Of a stretch of 64,000 nucleotides of DNA, positions 1 to 12,485 are shown one piece after another. The notes beneath the pieces were generated by a model. It was not told the origin of the DNA and made no database searches. It saw nothing but the letters and a program-made list of their open reading frames with translations. Made by a program: the position numbers and the translations under genes. Position 1 is the stretch's first letter; the number at the start of each line of letters is the position of its first letter. Origin of the DNA: Daucus carota subsp. sativus (lineage: Eukaryota; Streptophyta; Magnoliopsida; Apiales; Apiaceae); NCBI RefSeq assembly GCF_001625215.2, contig NC_030388.2, forward strand, positions 25,966,558-26,030,557, in the 5' to 3' direction.

Positions 1-135
1 TTGCTGGCTTGCTGCACTAAATTAGTTTTGTTTCCTACCCCTCTGTTGCTGGAGCTTAATTCTTTTCTCAGTTTCTTTGCCAAGCATATAATATTGTCAG
101 TCGTGGCTAAATATGTTACAACTGTACTTTCTAAG

Positions 136-3100
136 GATATATCAAGATGCCTTCTCTGGACTCAGAGACATCATCAAACATGGCCACCCATTCGTACTGA
201 CACTCTCATGAAGCCTGTGGATTTGTTAATGCTGAACAGACTGAAAGAGTCCTATTGTGAGATCAGAGTGAGTATATGTTAATTGCTCTTTTGTATCATT
301 GTTAATTTTGCCTTGTAGTATTATTTTTGTCATTTCATTAGCATTATCCAAACTTGCATGTTTGAAGAATCTTGAAGGAAAGCTTAGTAATAGCATCTAC
401 CCTTGGCAAACTTAAATAGAATAGAGGATTGTGTTCATGGGAAAAAAATAATTATTTGTATATAAACTCTGTTGTGATAATTCCCTTGAAGTAAATAAAA
501 ATTATAAACACTTGCGTGTTTTACTAAACTGAACAGCAGAATTAGAACTTGTATATGTGTATGTGTGTGCAATGTGTGTCTGCACATAATTAAATGTTTA
601 TTTATATTTGTTAGCTTGTACGTTTGTACTTTGTAGTAAAGTTGATATTTTGTTACCAAAGCAATAAGTAATGTGAAAGTTCCTTCAATTTGAAGGAAGT
701 GGGAAGCCAGGATTACCACAATAAGAGGGTGACTGAGTGGCTCCCACATATAGCTTTCGCAAAACCCTCGGGAGTAATTAATATAAACCCATTAGGAGTC
801 AATCTGAGCACAAAGCTGCACTCATCTCTGAATACACCAAAGCTCCAAGCCACTACATGAATGAAAACAGCATATAGGGAGAACACGATCTACACTGATC
901 AGGGTCTAATCCACTACCACATTAATTAATGGGGTTTTATATCAAACTAGCCACCCATTACGTCAAAATATCTCACTTGACCCACCCATCTCATCGGGGA
1001 CTCATTTAAGCCACTATAAACTAAATATATATCATTAAACCCACATCACTATTCATATCTCTTTACTTAATCATTTATCAAAAATTAACAGTTTAACTTT
1101 TTACTGCAAAACCACTTCGAGTACTTTCATAATTGTCTCGGGTATTTATCAAAATAATTTGGGAATTCCTAAAGTAACATAGCGACGTAGTTGAAAAAAT
1201 ATATAGCTATAAATATATATATTTGTGTGATCACCCTAACTATGTTGCTCTATAAATTCCCAAATTATTTTGATAAATACTAGAGACAATTATGAAAGTA
1301 CTCGAAGTGATTTTGTAGTAAAAAGTTAAACGGTTAATTTTTGATAAATGATGAAGTAAAGAGGTATGAATGATGATGTGAGTAAAATGATATATATTTG
1401 GTTTATAATGACTTAAATGAGTCCCCGATGAGATGGGTGGGTCAAGTGGAATATATTGACGTAAAGGGTAGCCTGTTTGATATAAAACCCTTGATTAATG
1501 ATAGTGTTGTTGAATACTCAACCTCTCAATGCTATCAAGGGAGAAAAGAACCTTTAGGCCACAGCTTCTTGACCACATTAATATTGATCTTACTCAAAGT
1601 GTTCCTATCTGTAAGACAATCCCTTAAGTGTGTAACACCTTATTATTAAGTTTCTGCCTTGAATTTTTTTTCCTTATATCAGGTTTTTCTGGGGAACCCC
1701 CCATCATGTACCATAAATTAAATGTGATTGGCAGACAGTAGTTATATATATGTAGAATAATTTTTTTGTCCTTTTTCTGCAGGAGGGGGAGGTTGAAGCT
1801 GTTTCTACAGTTCATTCTTATGAGGATGGCATGCCAGCTGGGTCGCACAAGACGAAACTAACCGCTCTTAACGTATTTACATATTGTTACTGTGATTTAT
1901 TGTTGTTATGTCAGATTAACTAATGTTTGTGTTATACCTACTAAATTTGACCCGATAAATCACTCATTAGGATGCATGACTTCGGAGAAAATATTATCTT
2001 TTTCTTAAGTAAAATCAGTTACATATTTTATTAAATACTCAGGCATGACAAGTCTTAAAACTTTTCATCTTCTAATTGCTGAAAAAGATTTGACAAAATC
2101 AGGAAATTTAAATTATTTGATATTCTGCTATTCTTGCTCTCCCTATTTCCCCAATCTCTTTCATTGCAAAATCCTTTTTGATTAGTATCACAATTTATAT
2201 GTAATGTACTGTCAATCAATCCAAGAGGCAACTATTTTTGTGTATCTGCTTAATCTTAGTAATTTATTTCTCCATCCGCCCCATTTTCACTTTGACTTTT
2301 GGCATGAATTTGTAAGTTCATAAATTAGTATTTATATATAACATTAACTTATAAATTATAATTGTTATATCAAATAAATTTTCTAGATTCAAAATTTAAA
2401 TTTGATACAAAAATTAAAATTAAAAAATAGACATAAATGCTATTCTTCTACGCTTCAAAATGCATGCCAGAAGTCAAAGTACAACTGAAAGGGGGCGGAG
2501 GGAATATTTGTTACAGTTTCATAGTTAGTGCTAATAGAATTTGTAATATATACATTTAATTATCCTATTGAGATGTAAGTAGTCTACTTTAGCGTCGACA
2601 TGATTCATGATAATTTCTTGAAACAGGTTGCCCCTATGGGTCTGTTCTACCCAACACTTTTGGTTCCAGATGTGTATCCTTCACCACCACGGTCTTGGTT
2701 AGTGATAACCTTCAGTTATATCTACTGTTGCTATCATTTACTTTAATTAAAAAAAAAGTGATAGCCTTCTTCGTACTAATGATTTTACTTCAGGTTAAGT
2801 GATCACGAGGATATGCTGGAGGACACATGGCATATGGAGCTTCCCAGAAGAACAGACATGTCAGATGGATTTTTTCCTGGGATGAGTGGTGGAATGCCTA
2901 TGTGGGATAACTACCCCATATTTCAAAACAAATCCAAGAAAGAATATAAGATTGGTCTGGCAGATGCTATCTCCAAGAGCATTCTATCAGCTGGTATGTG
3001 AAACATCTAATATGTTCAATTGTGTTCCACTCTGATTTATAGATTTAATGAATCTATATCATATACAACTGCAGGGCGCATAGACCTTCAGAGAAGATTG

Positions 3101-5817
3101 TTCTGTAGCATGCAACTGGTGAGTTTAAGCTGCATGCAAGTATGTTAATTAAACATTTAGTAGCTAAAAGGAGATTACCTTTCTTGGTGCTTTTAGATTG
3201 GTGGAGTGGCTTTGACAAGTGGTCTTATTTCTGCTGTAGAGGAGAGGTGTGTTCCAACTCCTATATCTTTCAGTTATAAAATTTATGAATGCACTTGTGC
3301 GAGGATGTTACAAAAATTGATGCAAAATGCTGTAAAAAGTTGTGAGTTGTGACATATTAAGAGCTACCATCTGAATAACTATTAATTTCAGAGCTTGTTT
3401 ACAAGGCTCGGAAATTTATCATCAAAATCTTATTTTTCTTGCCTTTCAGATGTTGCATGCACATGTTGTAATACTAACTACAGATGTCTTGAGTTGTTGC
3501 CAAATTGTCATGTCTGAAAATAATATTGGTAGAGAAAAATAAAACCAAATGCTAATTTTACAATTGATACCTTGTTTAAGGTTCAATATTTCGATTACAT
3601 ATATGGAGTGTAGGAGCATTAATGGAAATGTGTAAGAAGTTTTAGGATATCTCTTGCCCATCATATTATCTTTCGACTTTAATCTCATAAATTACTTCGT
3701 ATAGCAATCCATTAGTTTTGTTATTCATTTATGTTAATTAGACCAAGTGTGCAGCTTTCTGCTTACATGATGGAAGCAGTTGTCAGATTTGCCTAATGAT
3801 TTTTTAATGGTCGTATCATTTGTTATTGTGGGTATATAAACTAGATCGGCAAGATTATTATACTGATCGGCTAAGCAATAGGATCAGAATATCATCCCTT
3901 CAACACCCAATTAAGCATTTAAGCTTTAAGTTCTCATTTTCCTAAAGCTTTTTCTAGTACTTATATTTTTCTTAACAGAAGAAGAACATACACTTTTATT
4001 TAGGCGTGTATCCGCATCAAGTCTTATCAAGAGACATAATCAAATATTTGTTATAATGCATGATATTGTTTTTCAAAATTTCAACATCACACCTGGAACA
4101 CTTCTTATCCTTTACATGGATACTCGTATCTGTAACAGTCCATTAAATTAGAAGATTAACATCAGGAATATTATTTTTGCGATGCGCCATAATTGGCCTG
4201 TGATAAAAAAAATTTATTTTTCCGTCATTTATCTTCAGCATTCAGATCTCCTTTCTTTTAATATAATATTCAACTTCCTCAGAGCTATGTAATGTGTAGT
4301 TTTTGTGTTGGTCAAGGCAACTTTAAAAATGTTCTACAGTTACAGTACAATTTTCAGTCTCCTAATAATTTCACTCATATGTAGTCAAGTCACCTTAGTG
4401 TTTATGTACATTTAAAGTGATATTTAGAGTGTCCCTTTGCATTTTTGTCCTGTGATTCAGGTCTGCTGTCCTGTTCTCTCTGTTGTCAATGTTTCTTAGC
4501 AGTTAGCTCCTAGTTCAAGGGTGGTGAAAATGGAAAGATAATGTAACTTGGCTTTTCCAAAATCCGAGACTGAGGGAAGGGGGTTGGTGATTTCTAGAGC
4601 ATGTTATAAATTGGTGGCTGTAGAAGTATTTAAGTTGATCAACTTGCATTAGCAAAATCCAGAAACATTAGGCAAAGGTCACTCCACTACTTTTGGTGTG
4701 GGGTGATATTGCTTTTATGTTACATGTCCTTTGTTTCATATGAAAGTTGACAAAGTGAATTATTTTAACAAGAAGGAAGCATCCTGCTAAGATTTGACAC
4801 CAAAAGGTATTTTAATTAGAACTCCTTATGGAAGAAACCGTACTGCTTAGTTATTAGCGGATCCTACATCCTAGTTGTTGTCAACTCTAAATATGCTATG
4901 AGAGATCTTCATCCAGAGCCAAACCTCTTGGTGTATGCATGTGCACCAGTTCTGTGGCTAAACTGGATTATAGAGTACTCAGTATTTGTCAGCAGTCTCA
5001 TTAGTAGTTCTATGTTACATCTATATTACCTATTTGTCTCATTGAGGATACTACCCAATCTTGAACTCTACCAGTAATCTTTACATGTATTACAGCAAGA
5101 GACTTGGACAACTACCTTAAGAGATTAATGTAACTTCTTAATTTGTTTTTACACGTGATTAGAACTTGATTTTCTGTTGCAGAGTCTTGCATGCAATACC
5201 TTCAAATGAAGCAATTGATACTGTTGAGGTTAGTGTGTAGTCTTATCACTCTCGCTTATCTTAGTCCATCCCTTAAAAAATGATTGAGATTGATTATCTG
5301 CTTCCTCATTGAGTCAGTTGAAACTTGCTTGATATAAGTTATTCATTGCCAATATTTAACTTGGGCTGACATGATCAACTTGATATGTGTTTCGATAGGT
5401 TCTGCAAACAAGAACAAATCCATCGTATGTGTCGTGGAAAGGTGGAGCGGTAATTCAACCACATCCTTTTATCAATAAGTTATTTCATGTGCTCCACTTC
5501 ATAAAATACAAAAGACTATCTCTTTAATATGTATAATGCTGATAGCTGTAACTAACATATTAAAGACCCTAACTAACGATATTAGTTAGTTGAGAGATCT
5601 TGTGGAATGATTGGCTCAGAGCTTCAACTTTATGTGTCATTAATTGTCTTTGCATCTGACCTGTGAATTGCAGATCCTAGGTATTTTGGATTTTGTGCGG
5701 GATGCTTGGATACATCGGGTGGACTGGATCAAAAATGGGATTCACCCCGGAAGTGGCAGGAAGTACAAGGACTCTTATTATCTTCAAGCACAAGTAATGT
5801 GTTACATGAATAACTAG
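136..5817 (+). CDS. ARP9: Actin-related protein 9 (ARP9-like), 5' end outside window
   Basis: This is the 3' part of a spliced gene for a nuclear actin-related protein. Exons read from GT-AG borders are 136-267, 1783-1872, 2627-2697, 2794-2993, 3075-3118, 3197-3246, 5183-5228, 5399-5449 and 5674-5817 (stop TAG). All join in frame. The joined peptide includes the actin-fold stretch IGGVALTSGLISAVEERV and the ending WKGGAILGILDF, which is typical of the actin C-terminal core. The segment ISRCLLWTQRHHQTWPP and the block around MLEDTWHMELP match what I know of plant ARP9, an orphan ARP usually linked to the INO80 remodelling complex as the ARP8 counterpart. Introns are long: the first (268-1782) holds a hairpin element and the intron at 3247-5182 is about 1.9 kb. 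The last nine residues, after the LQAQ motif, may be lineage-specific. Earlier exons lie left of the window. Confidence 0.88.
700..1560. other. Intron segment around hairpin element
   Basis: This is ARP9 intron sequence flanking the foldback element at 932-1490. Apart from that element I see no exon or gene here. Confidence 0.6.
932..1490. mobile_element. Foldback MULE-type MITE (559 bp) in ARP9 intron
   Basis: The element starts GGGTTTTATATCAAAC and ends with the reverse complement GTTTGATATAAAACCC. The two halves (about 932-1195 and 1230-1490) are near-perfect inverted copies, so nearly the whole element is one long hairpin. The flanks 922-931 (ttaattaatg) and 1491-1500 (ttgattaatg) match at 9 of 10 positions, which fits the 9-10 bp target duplication of Mutator-like elements. 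It has no coding capacity. Confidence 0.8.
2270..2505. mobile_element. Degenerate Stowaway-like MITE in ARP9 intron
   Basis: The left end reads CTCCATCCGCCCCATTTTC and the right end GAAAGGGGGCGGAGGGA, flanking an AT-rich core. An inner arm pair (GACTTTTGGCAT / ATGCCAGAAGTC) supports a diverged inverted-repeat element of the CTCCCTCC mariner/Stowaway type. The TA duplication is no longer clear. Confidence 0.55.
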
Positions 5818-7650
5818 AGGTGATCTCAGTTCCTTAAGCAAGTATATATCTTTTACTATAATATTCATGTCACCCGTAGTATGCTGAGTTCCCCTTCATA
5901 TAAGATATAACTAATCCCCTGGCCACGTTCATCAGTGTGTTCACATTCTCACCTAGGATATATTACTTGCAGGCTGTTTTTTCCATCCCATGTCGCAGTT
6001 TTGGGAGATAAGTTCATGTTATGTCAAAGCCCCCCTGCTATAAGGTTTGCAAAAGAAGTTGAAGTTGGATAAATTCTTGAAGACACGAACAGGAAGGAAG
6101 AAAGTGGAAGTTAGAAAGTTTAATGTAGTGAGGATGGGTTTTATCAAATGTTGAGAAAACATGGAGTTGATAGCTTTTTTTGCCAGGTGGAGTTGGTAGC
6201 TTTGACTTGTGTTAAAAACTTAAAATGTAAACTTTTGTCAAAATTAGCGTCTCGTAACCCAGTGTAAATCTTCACAGATGTGATCAGTTACCAAGCTGAA
6301 ACCTTGACCAATTTGACATGCTACCAATTTATCTTGTTGCGCTGGTCAGTAGCACACTTATCTCGATATAATGTAGTATATAAATTATCTACCAATTTAT
6401 CTTGTTGATACATGTATTTAATTGAATGTAACATGAATAACTAGCACTGGTTGATACATATACTGACAAGATGTTGTGATGTTGTCAGGCTATAAATAAC
6501 ACCCCCTTCTCGATGGTCCTTTGTAAAAAAATTATTTCGACTTAGTTGAGTCTTTTATTCCTTTTTATTTATCATTTTTATTATACAGTTGAACTTCGAT
6601 AAAGTTATAATTGATAATGTAATATTTTCAATAAAGTAATTTTTTCCTGGCTCAATATAATGTAGATAATGTATGTATATTCACGATATAATAATATTTT
6701 TTGTTGGTCCAATGTTATTAAAAGTTTAACCGGTTATTTAAAAAAGTTTAACTATATCATACATCTACCTTGTAGTAAATCAACATAATACAATGGATAA
6801 CATAACAAATATCGATAAGGATGAAAAGATGTTCTTTTTCATTTGTCTATTGTTTATTTAATATCATAGAAGTCAGCACAACATATATTTTTTAAATTGG
6901 GATGGAGAAACTGAAAAAATGAAATTATTGGAATGATTTTTGGCACACTATTCTGTAAAGAAGATAGATGGCACCTTGTTGCAGTCTTGCAGATGCGTGA
7001 GAGAGAGGAGAAATGTCCCACATCGAGGAAAAGAAGATATACACACCAGGGGAGTAGTATATTAAAAGGGGGCACACAAAGGGTGAATGTTAAAAGGGTC
7101 AGTTGGCTAAATATGCCACGCTCATCCTTGAATGGTGAGTGCTGTATGGCTATCAAGACATATGGCTGACATAATTTGTGCAACTCAAAGGGTTGGCTCG
7201 CTTTGGTCGACCCTACTATTCTTTAGTCCTAAATCTTATCATATTCTAAAATTTAAGAAAGAAAACATTGTTTTCTTTTAAGAATTTCAAGAGGTATAAG
7301 AAACCGAGGAAAAACCAAGTTTGAGTTAATTGCTACTGGTTCTATATCAAGAATACTAAATTATTCTCTGTTGAAATAGTTACAAAGACCTTTTTAATGC
7401 TAAAACTAAAATTTCATAAATATTTATTAAGGGCTGGTAGATGAAAATAGCATTTTAGTAATTCATTGCCTCTGGTAAAAAAACAATAAACTAACTCCAG
7501 GTCCAGAATTTAAAAATTACAGAACTCTGCTTTACAGTTCATATTCAATTGATCCCATACTCTACAACATCATCAATATCTTATTGCCAATTTTTACACC
7601 AAACACAACATCAACGCTACTCAACTTATTCCTAACACGGCTGAGCAAGA
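5818..7650. other. Intergenic region between convergent ARP9 and ECI1
   Basis: This is the shared 3' flank of two convergent genes. It is AT-rich and contains a stretch near 6590-6790 about GAACTTCGATAAAGTTATAA that resembles an old dispersed repeat also glimpsed near 9060-9200. I find no supported gene. Confidence 0.5.
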
Positions 7651-9713
7651 TCAAAGCCGTGATGTTGTTGTGCCTGTACCATCCAATCCCACGAGACCAC
7701 ATAGTTCTGGATACAGCGACTTTCTTATCTCACTGTACACTACTCCGTCCCATTTCCTCTTCCCCAATTTCTCCGCCAGCTGCATTGCTGCTTCCACTGT
7801 CTTCTCTCCGTCATCGTGTGCTGAGTCGATTAATCCCATTGCCACTGCATCCTCTGCCTTCACCTTCATTCCGTTCAACAACACGTTCCTCCGTGCTGCT
7901 GGAGATGCCACCTTCGCTCTACAGTAAAATCAACAATCGACAACTACATAAAAACTTCATAATTCAATCACAAAATAGCATTGATCTTATCAGCTTAATT
8001 TGTACTCTATGATGCAACCAAAATTTAACTCAAAACTGAAACCCTTGTGAATTTACTAGTAGCCGTATCATTTAATATTGATTCTTGAACTACAAATCAG
8101 AGTGATAATAGTCAATAGCTAGTGGCCGGCTGCCCGGATCAATCTAAATTGAGACTTCAACCTTAATCCAAACCCCAACGAAGCTACTAGCATACTGGTT
8201 ATTGCACCTCACCTCGGGCACACCACATCCTACAGTAGTTGAAATTTGAACCTCTGGTAAATGACTACTATATTGAACCTCATCTTGCGAATGACTTGAA
8301 TCTCGATCCAAACTACTAGCATACTGGTTCTTCAACCTCACCTCTTGCACACTACAGTAGTTGAAATTTAAACCTCTGCTACATTACTAGCACTATATTG
8401 AACCTCATCTGTTGTAACTTGTAACACTAAACCTCAAAGCCTAAGAGCAAGTCCAATAATGTCCTAGCAAGTGCCCTATATATATAATAAAAAATAATGT
8501 CCTAGTGATTTAGGACATCATTTTAATATAACAACTCCAACAATATGCCTTATTATTGTGCCTTATTATTTAAATAATAGTATATTTGAATTATTGTTGG
8601 AGGGAAGTAGAAAAGAAAGAGAAGAGAGGTGTGTTGGAATTTGAGTAATCTAATATTTTATTGATAGAAATAGTTTAGGGCATGCATGATTGTGCCTCAA
8701 AAATAAGGCATTTGTTAGATGTCCTAGTGTTTTGAGGCACCACTAGGACATTGTTGGAGCACCATTTTACCTCAAATGCCTTAAATTTTGATTTAGGCCA
8801 TGATTTTAGGACACTCTTGGACTTGCTCTAACTTTAATTCCAGTAATTTATTATATTCACCAATTTCTACCGAGTCTTGCAACTCGAACTTCATTGAACT
8901 TCATTGAATTACAAAAAGCATACTCGAATCTTCAGCCTCTGTTAAAAACTGCCGTACATTTTTATGTATCGGTGCTAAGCCTCAACCTCAGTATAGAGCT
9001 ATACACTCAATTGAACCTCCAACCCCCACTTACAACTCTAGTAACTTATGATTATTACAGTAAAACCTCGATTAATTAATGACCCACAATAAATTGAACT
9101 ACAGATTTTTGATCCCACCAGCATAACCCTACATCGATCAACTAATAATCTCAAATAAATTAATAAAATTTAGCAATGTGATGTATTGTAAACTAAAATT
9201 AGTTAAACTATATCAATCATATCAAATATCAACAAAAAAAAAAAAATCCAATTCATACCTGAAAAAGGTACTAAAATAATCCGGAAGAGTCAACCCAATA
9301 TCAACCTCACTCATATACATAATCCCACGATCCCTCCTCATAAGAACATGATCATGGCTCAGCGCCAGCACCATCCCCGCCGCCGCCGCATGCCCCGTCA
9401 CGGCGGCCACCGTCGGCATCGGCAAGTCCATCAAATCCGCCACCACCGGCCTGAACAGCTCGACCATCTCGAGAAGCTTGTCCCGGGCCGACCCAGAAGG
9501 GCCGGCGGTCTTCTCAGCCCAGTCCAAGTCAAAGCCGTTGGAGAAGAACTTGCCTTGGGCTAGAGTGAGAAGAGCAGAGCCGCGCGTGGACTGGGCCTTG
9601 GCTTGGGAGAGATGTGATCGGAGGGTGGAGATTAGGGTGGGGTTGAGGCGGTGTTGGTCGTCGCCGGCTAGGGTTAGGATGAAGATGTTGCCGCGTTTTT
9701 GTAAAGTACACAT
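7651..9713 (-). CDS. ECI1: Peroxisomal delta3,delta2-enoyl-CoA isomerase, ECI1-like
   Basis: Two minus-strand exons, 9713-9259 and 7918-7651, join in frame to give 240 residues, the length I recall for Arabidopsis ECI1. The fold is crotonase. An oxyanion-hole segment surrounds FFSNGFDL (residues 56-63), GHAAAAG lies at 107-113, and the putative catalytic Glu is E136 in SEVDIGL. The protein ends SRL, a PTS1-type peroxisomal signal, which fits a role in beta-oxidation of unsaturated fatty acids by moving a 3-double bond to trans-2. The ATG at 9713 gives a compact start MCTLQKRGNIF typical of the family. The 1340-bp intron (7919-9258) is unusually loaded: a tandem duplication (8180-8412) and a Harbinger-type MITE (8445-8828). 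Distinguishing ECI1 from ECI2/ECI3 paralogues needs an alignment. Confidence 0.88.
8182..8412. repeat. Tandem duplication, period about 128 bp, in ECI1 intron
   Basis: The block beginning CTACTAGCATACTGGTT near 8184 recurs near 8312. Both copies carry CAGTAGTTGAAATTT and TATATTGAACCTCATC in the same order with scattered changes. It is a local two-copy tandem duplication inside the intron. Confidence 0.75.
8445..8828. mobile_element. PIF/Harbinger-type MITE (384 bp) in ECI1 intron
   Basis: The ends are GAGCAAGTCCAA and TTGGACTTGCTC, a perfect inverted match. The flanks are TAA at 8442-8444 and TAA at 8829-8831, the 3-bp duplication of PIF/Harbinger elements. The subterminal motif AATGTCCTA / TAGGACA is repeated inside. 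It is non-coding. Confidence 0.8.
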
Positions 9714-12485
9714 GGTACGAATATGATAGGAGAGGATATGATACGATGGGTTTTGCGCTTGTTGTTTGGGCGAGCGAGGAAAAGTACAGGAATGGGATCT
9801 GAATAATCTGGTATACTGGAGTCTTTACAAGTTTTGAAAATGTTTTGTTGGACACGATAGCGTAAGCATTTGAAATTAGAAATCGGGTTAAATGGACATT
9901 AAATGTTTAATTCAATATTATTTTCAGTCATTTATTGAATTAAATTTTTTATCTAAATGTTTTTGTTCATTGTTAATAATAATATTTGGACAGTTTTTAA
10001 TATACAACTAACTCAAACGAAACCAAACATATTCTGTATATCTCGCTTGGAGCAGGATCTGATGAGGGTAACATGTACGCAGATCATGCCCCTACCCTTC
10101 CGACTTAATTCACAATAAATAAAATAGTGTGTGATATGATATTAATATAATACCTTAACCTATGCCTTCTTCACATCAGATTTACCTAAAAAGTTCCCTT
10201 TGTTGATGATGGATGACAATGATCAAGAATGAAAATATCATACTGGATAAAAACTACCATTGCACACTTTCTTGAATTATATTGATTTCTTTTTGTGTAA
10301 TCCATTCATGTGGGTTCTCTTTTATCTACGCTGACAAAGCAACAACCCCCGCTACACTAACCGTCACAAATCCAACGGAGCCTATTGTTTTCCCACCCCA
10401 TGTAATACATTGTAGATTATGTTGACACGAATTCAGACACCCCATCACAAGAGTACGGTCACGCCAAAATTATTTAGAAACAACGTGGAACCTTGTCAAA
10501 TCTTCCGACGAACCAACATCCGTGATGATCCATTGGTATGCACGATTTTAACGTAGATGATTCTAAGCTATGAACGTTGATCGCATGTTGCTATATAATT
10601 TATGTGAATGAAGAAATTGTAACAGTATATCAGGCAAAACAAACCACCCATTAATAAGTTTGATTTTACCCGAGCAACCTGTTAGACTTGTTTGTGATTT
10701 AGTTTGGTTGATTACTGTTGCAAAGATAGTTATAAATTTGTAATACAAGTTTCCTATATTTCACATATCGTGTGTATAAACCACAACATGTCGGGTCTGA
10801 AAAAGAAATGGATTAAATATCTAAAGTTCTTGTCTTCATTTGAGCGGGCCAATAAGTGCTTGTTTGGTTACCAATAGGAAGTTAAATCCTATGTAATTTG
10901 AAATTATTATGGAAATTATAATAAATGGGAAGTTAAAATTTGTGTTTGGTTGATAGCTGATTTTTAATTTCCTACAGGAAGTGCAAGTTACCAAGGGGGG
11001 TCAAGGTCAATAACTTCCTATGTTTTGTAGCCCTTCGACTCATGTGTATAAGAAGTATAGCAACATTTTACAATAATTTTACGATATGAAAACAAGATAC
11101 AACATAAGCATTAATATTAATAGTGACTATGATATGTCACTTTTAATCTCCCATAGTCAATCCTCATGTATGATTTATGAAAAGCTCCGGTATATTTAGG
11201 AGTCGTTTGGCGTAATTAAAAAAATAATTTATTACTTCAAATAAATAATAGAATTCTAAGTGATTTTATCATTTGATTTATAAATTATTAAAAGTGTTTG
11301 GATAATTTTATTTATAAGTCAATTAAGATAATTTAAATTTATAAATTGAAAAAAACTCATAATATTAAAACACAAGAAATTTTATATATAAATTAAATCT
11401 ATTACACATTAAGAATTTAAAAATTCTATAATAAATTGCAAATCAATGAAAAGGTCCAAAAAATCAGCATTTCCGACATCCAGCTTGTGACTTTTAAATC
11501 CAGAAAAAAAGGACTTGTTTTTGTTCTTGCGTGGTTAATGTAAAGATTTTGGATATGCCGGATTTTATGGAGTTTGATTCGGTAATAAAGATTTGATGGC
11601 GCTGTAATTATGGTCGACAGCTCAAACTGATTATGATAAAATCGATATATGTACATATATGAAATTCAACAAATCAATTTATTGTGCCTTCATAAAACTA
11701 TATTAATCAGTGATATGATCTATTTTATGTTTGTTGTTTTTAAATGCGGTGTAATATTATTGAATTAATCCCCCTCTTTCTAAAGGAAAAAGTTTGAGCT
11801 ATATGAAAAAATGAAAATGGTACCTGGGTTTTACCAAGTCCAGGAACAAAGAAGAACAATGTCGGCCCATATTCTTTATCACCTGACTCATAAAGACGTC
11901 TCCGCTTCAAATCCTCACTGAATAAAAACAGGTCAATAAATACAGTAAACATGTATAGTATGAATGTATGATACATCAATTTGAGATGTTTTAATCGATA
12001 AAATTATTATATAAACAGATTTATTATTATATTTAGTAAAATCATGACCAATTATATATGATTAAAAAATACTTGAATACTCAAACATTTTCAGATTAAA
12101 ATCAAAATCAGGAAATTAACCAGTAAATGTGAATCTCGAAATGTATTCAATATTCCTCCCCCTAATTACCCGAAGAATCACGGCAGTAAATTATTCTACT
12201 TCCCCGCCAAAATATTCACCAAACCCAAGGAAATTTCACCTCAGTAAAAAAATTCTCCCTCTCGCGCCAAACAATCAGTGTAGCCTATTAAACATTTTCG
12301 AAATCACCCGCGTAAGTATTATTAAACCCCTTCCCGCCACTTTTCTCTTCTCAATAAAACCCCTCCACTTTTTCCTAATCAGACCATTCTCTCTTAACCC
12401 TTCATTTCTCTTCACATATCAATCCATTTCAATTTTATATTTTTTAATATAATTTTAAGGGTTTTGATCTGGGTTGGGTCTAGAA
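9714..12485. other. Divergent intergenic region ECI1/RAD5B
   Basis: This is the shared upstream region of the two divergent genes. It is AT-rich, with possible Tourist-like pieces (TTTGGTTACC near 10865, GTCGTTTGGCG near 11202). One isolated exon-like segment lies at 11829-11921 on the minus strand. The RAD5B leader (about 12150-12485) is C/T-rich. I cannot place a confident TATA box. Confidence 0.45.
11824..11921 (-). pseudogene. Isolated exon-like fragment, unknown gene
   Basis: On the minus strand an acceptor-like ...TTATTCAG is followed by about 98 bp of open frame (peptide includes EDLKRRRLYESGDKEYGPTL), ending CCCAG before a donor-like GTACC. It looks like a single orphan internal exon: no partner exons are evident on either side. 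I do not recognise the family. It could be a captured or decayed gene fragment, or chance. Confidence 0.3.

Noticed and set aside
1..135. An ARP9 start codon or exon at the left edge
   Set aside because: The open frame at the edge lacks ARP similarity before 136, where a good acceptor (TTTCTAAG) precedes recognisable ARP9 sequence; it is read as intron.
7584..8012. Plus-strand 142-codon frame
   Set aside because: It is antisense to ECI1 exon 2, with Pro/Ser/Leu-rich text typical of a shadow frame.
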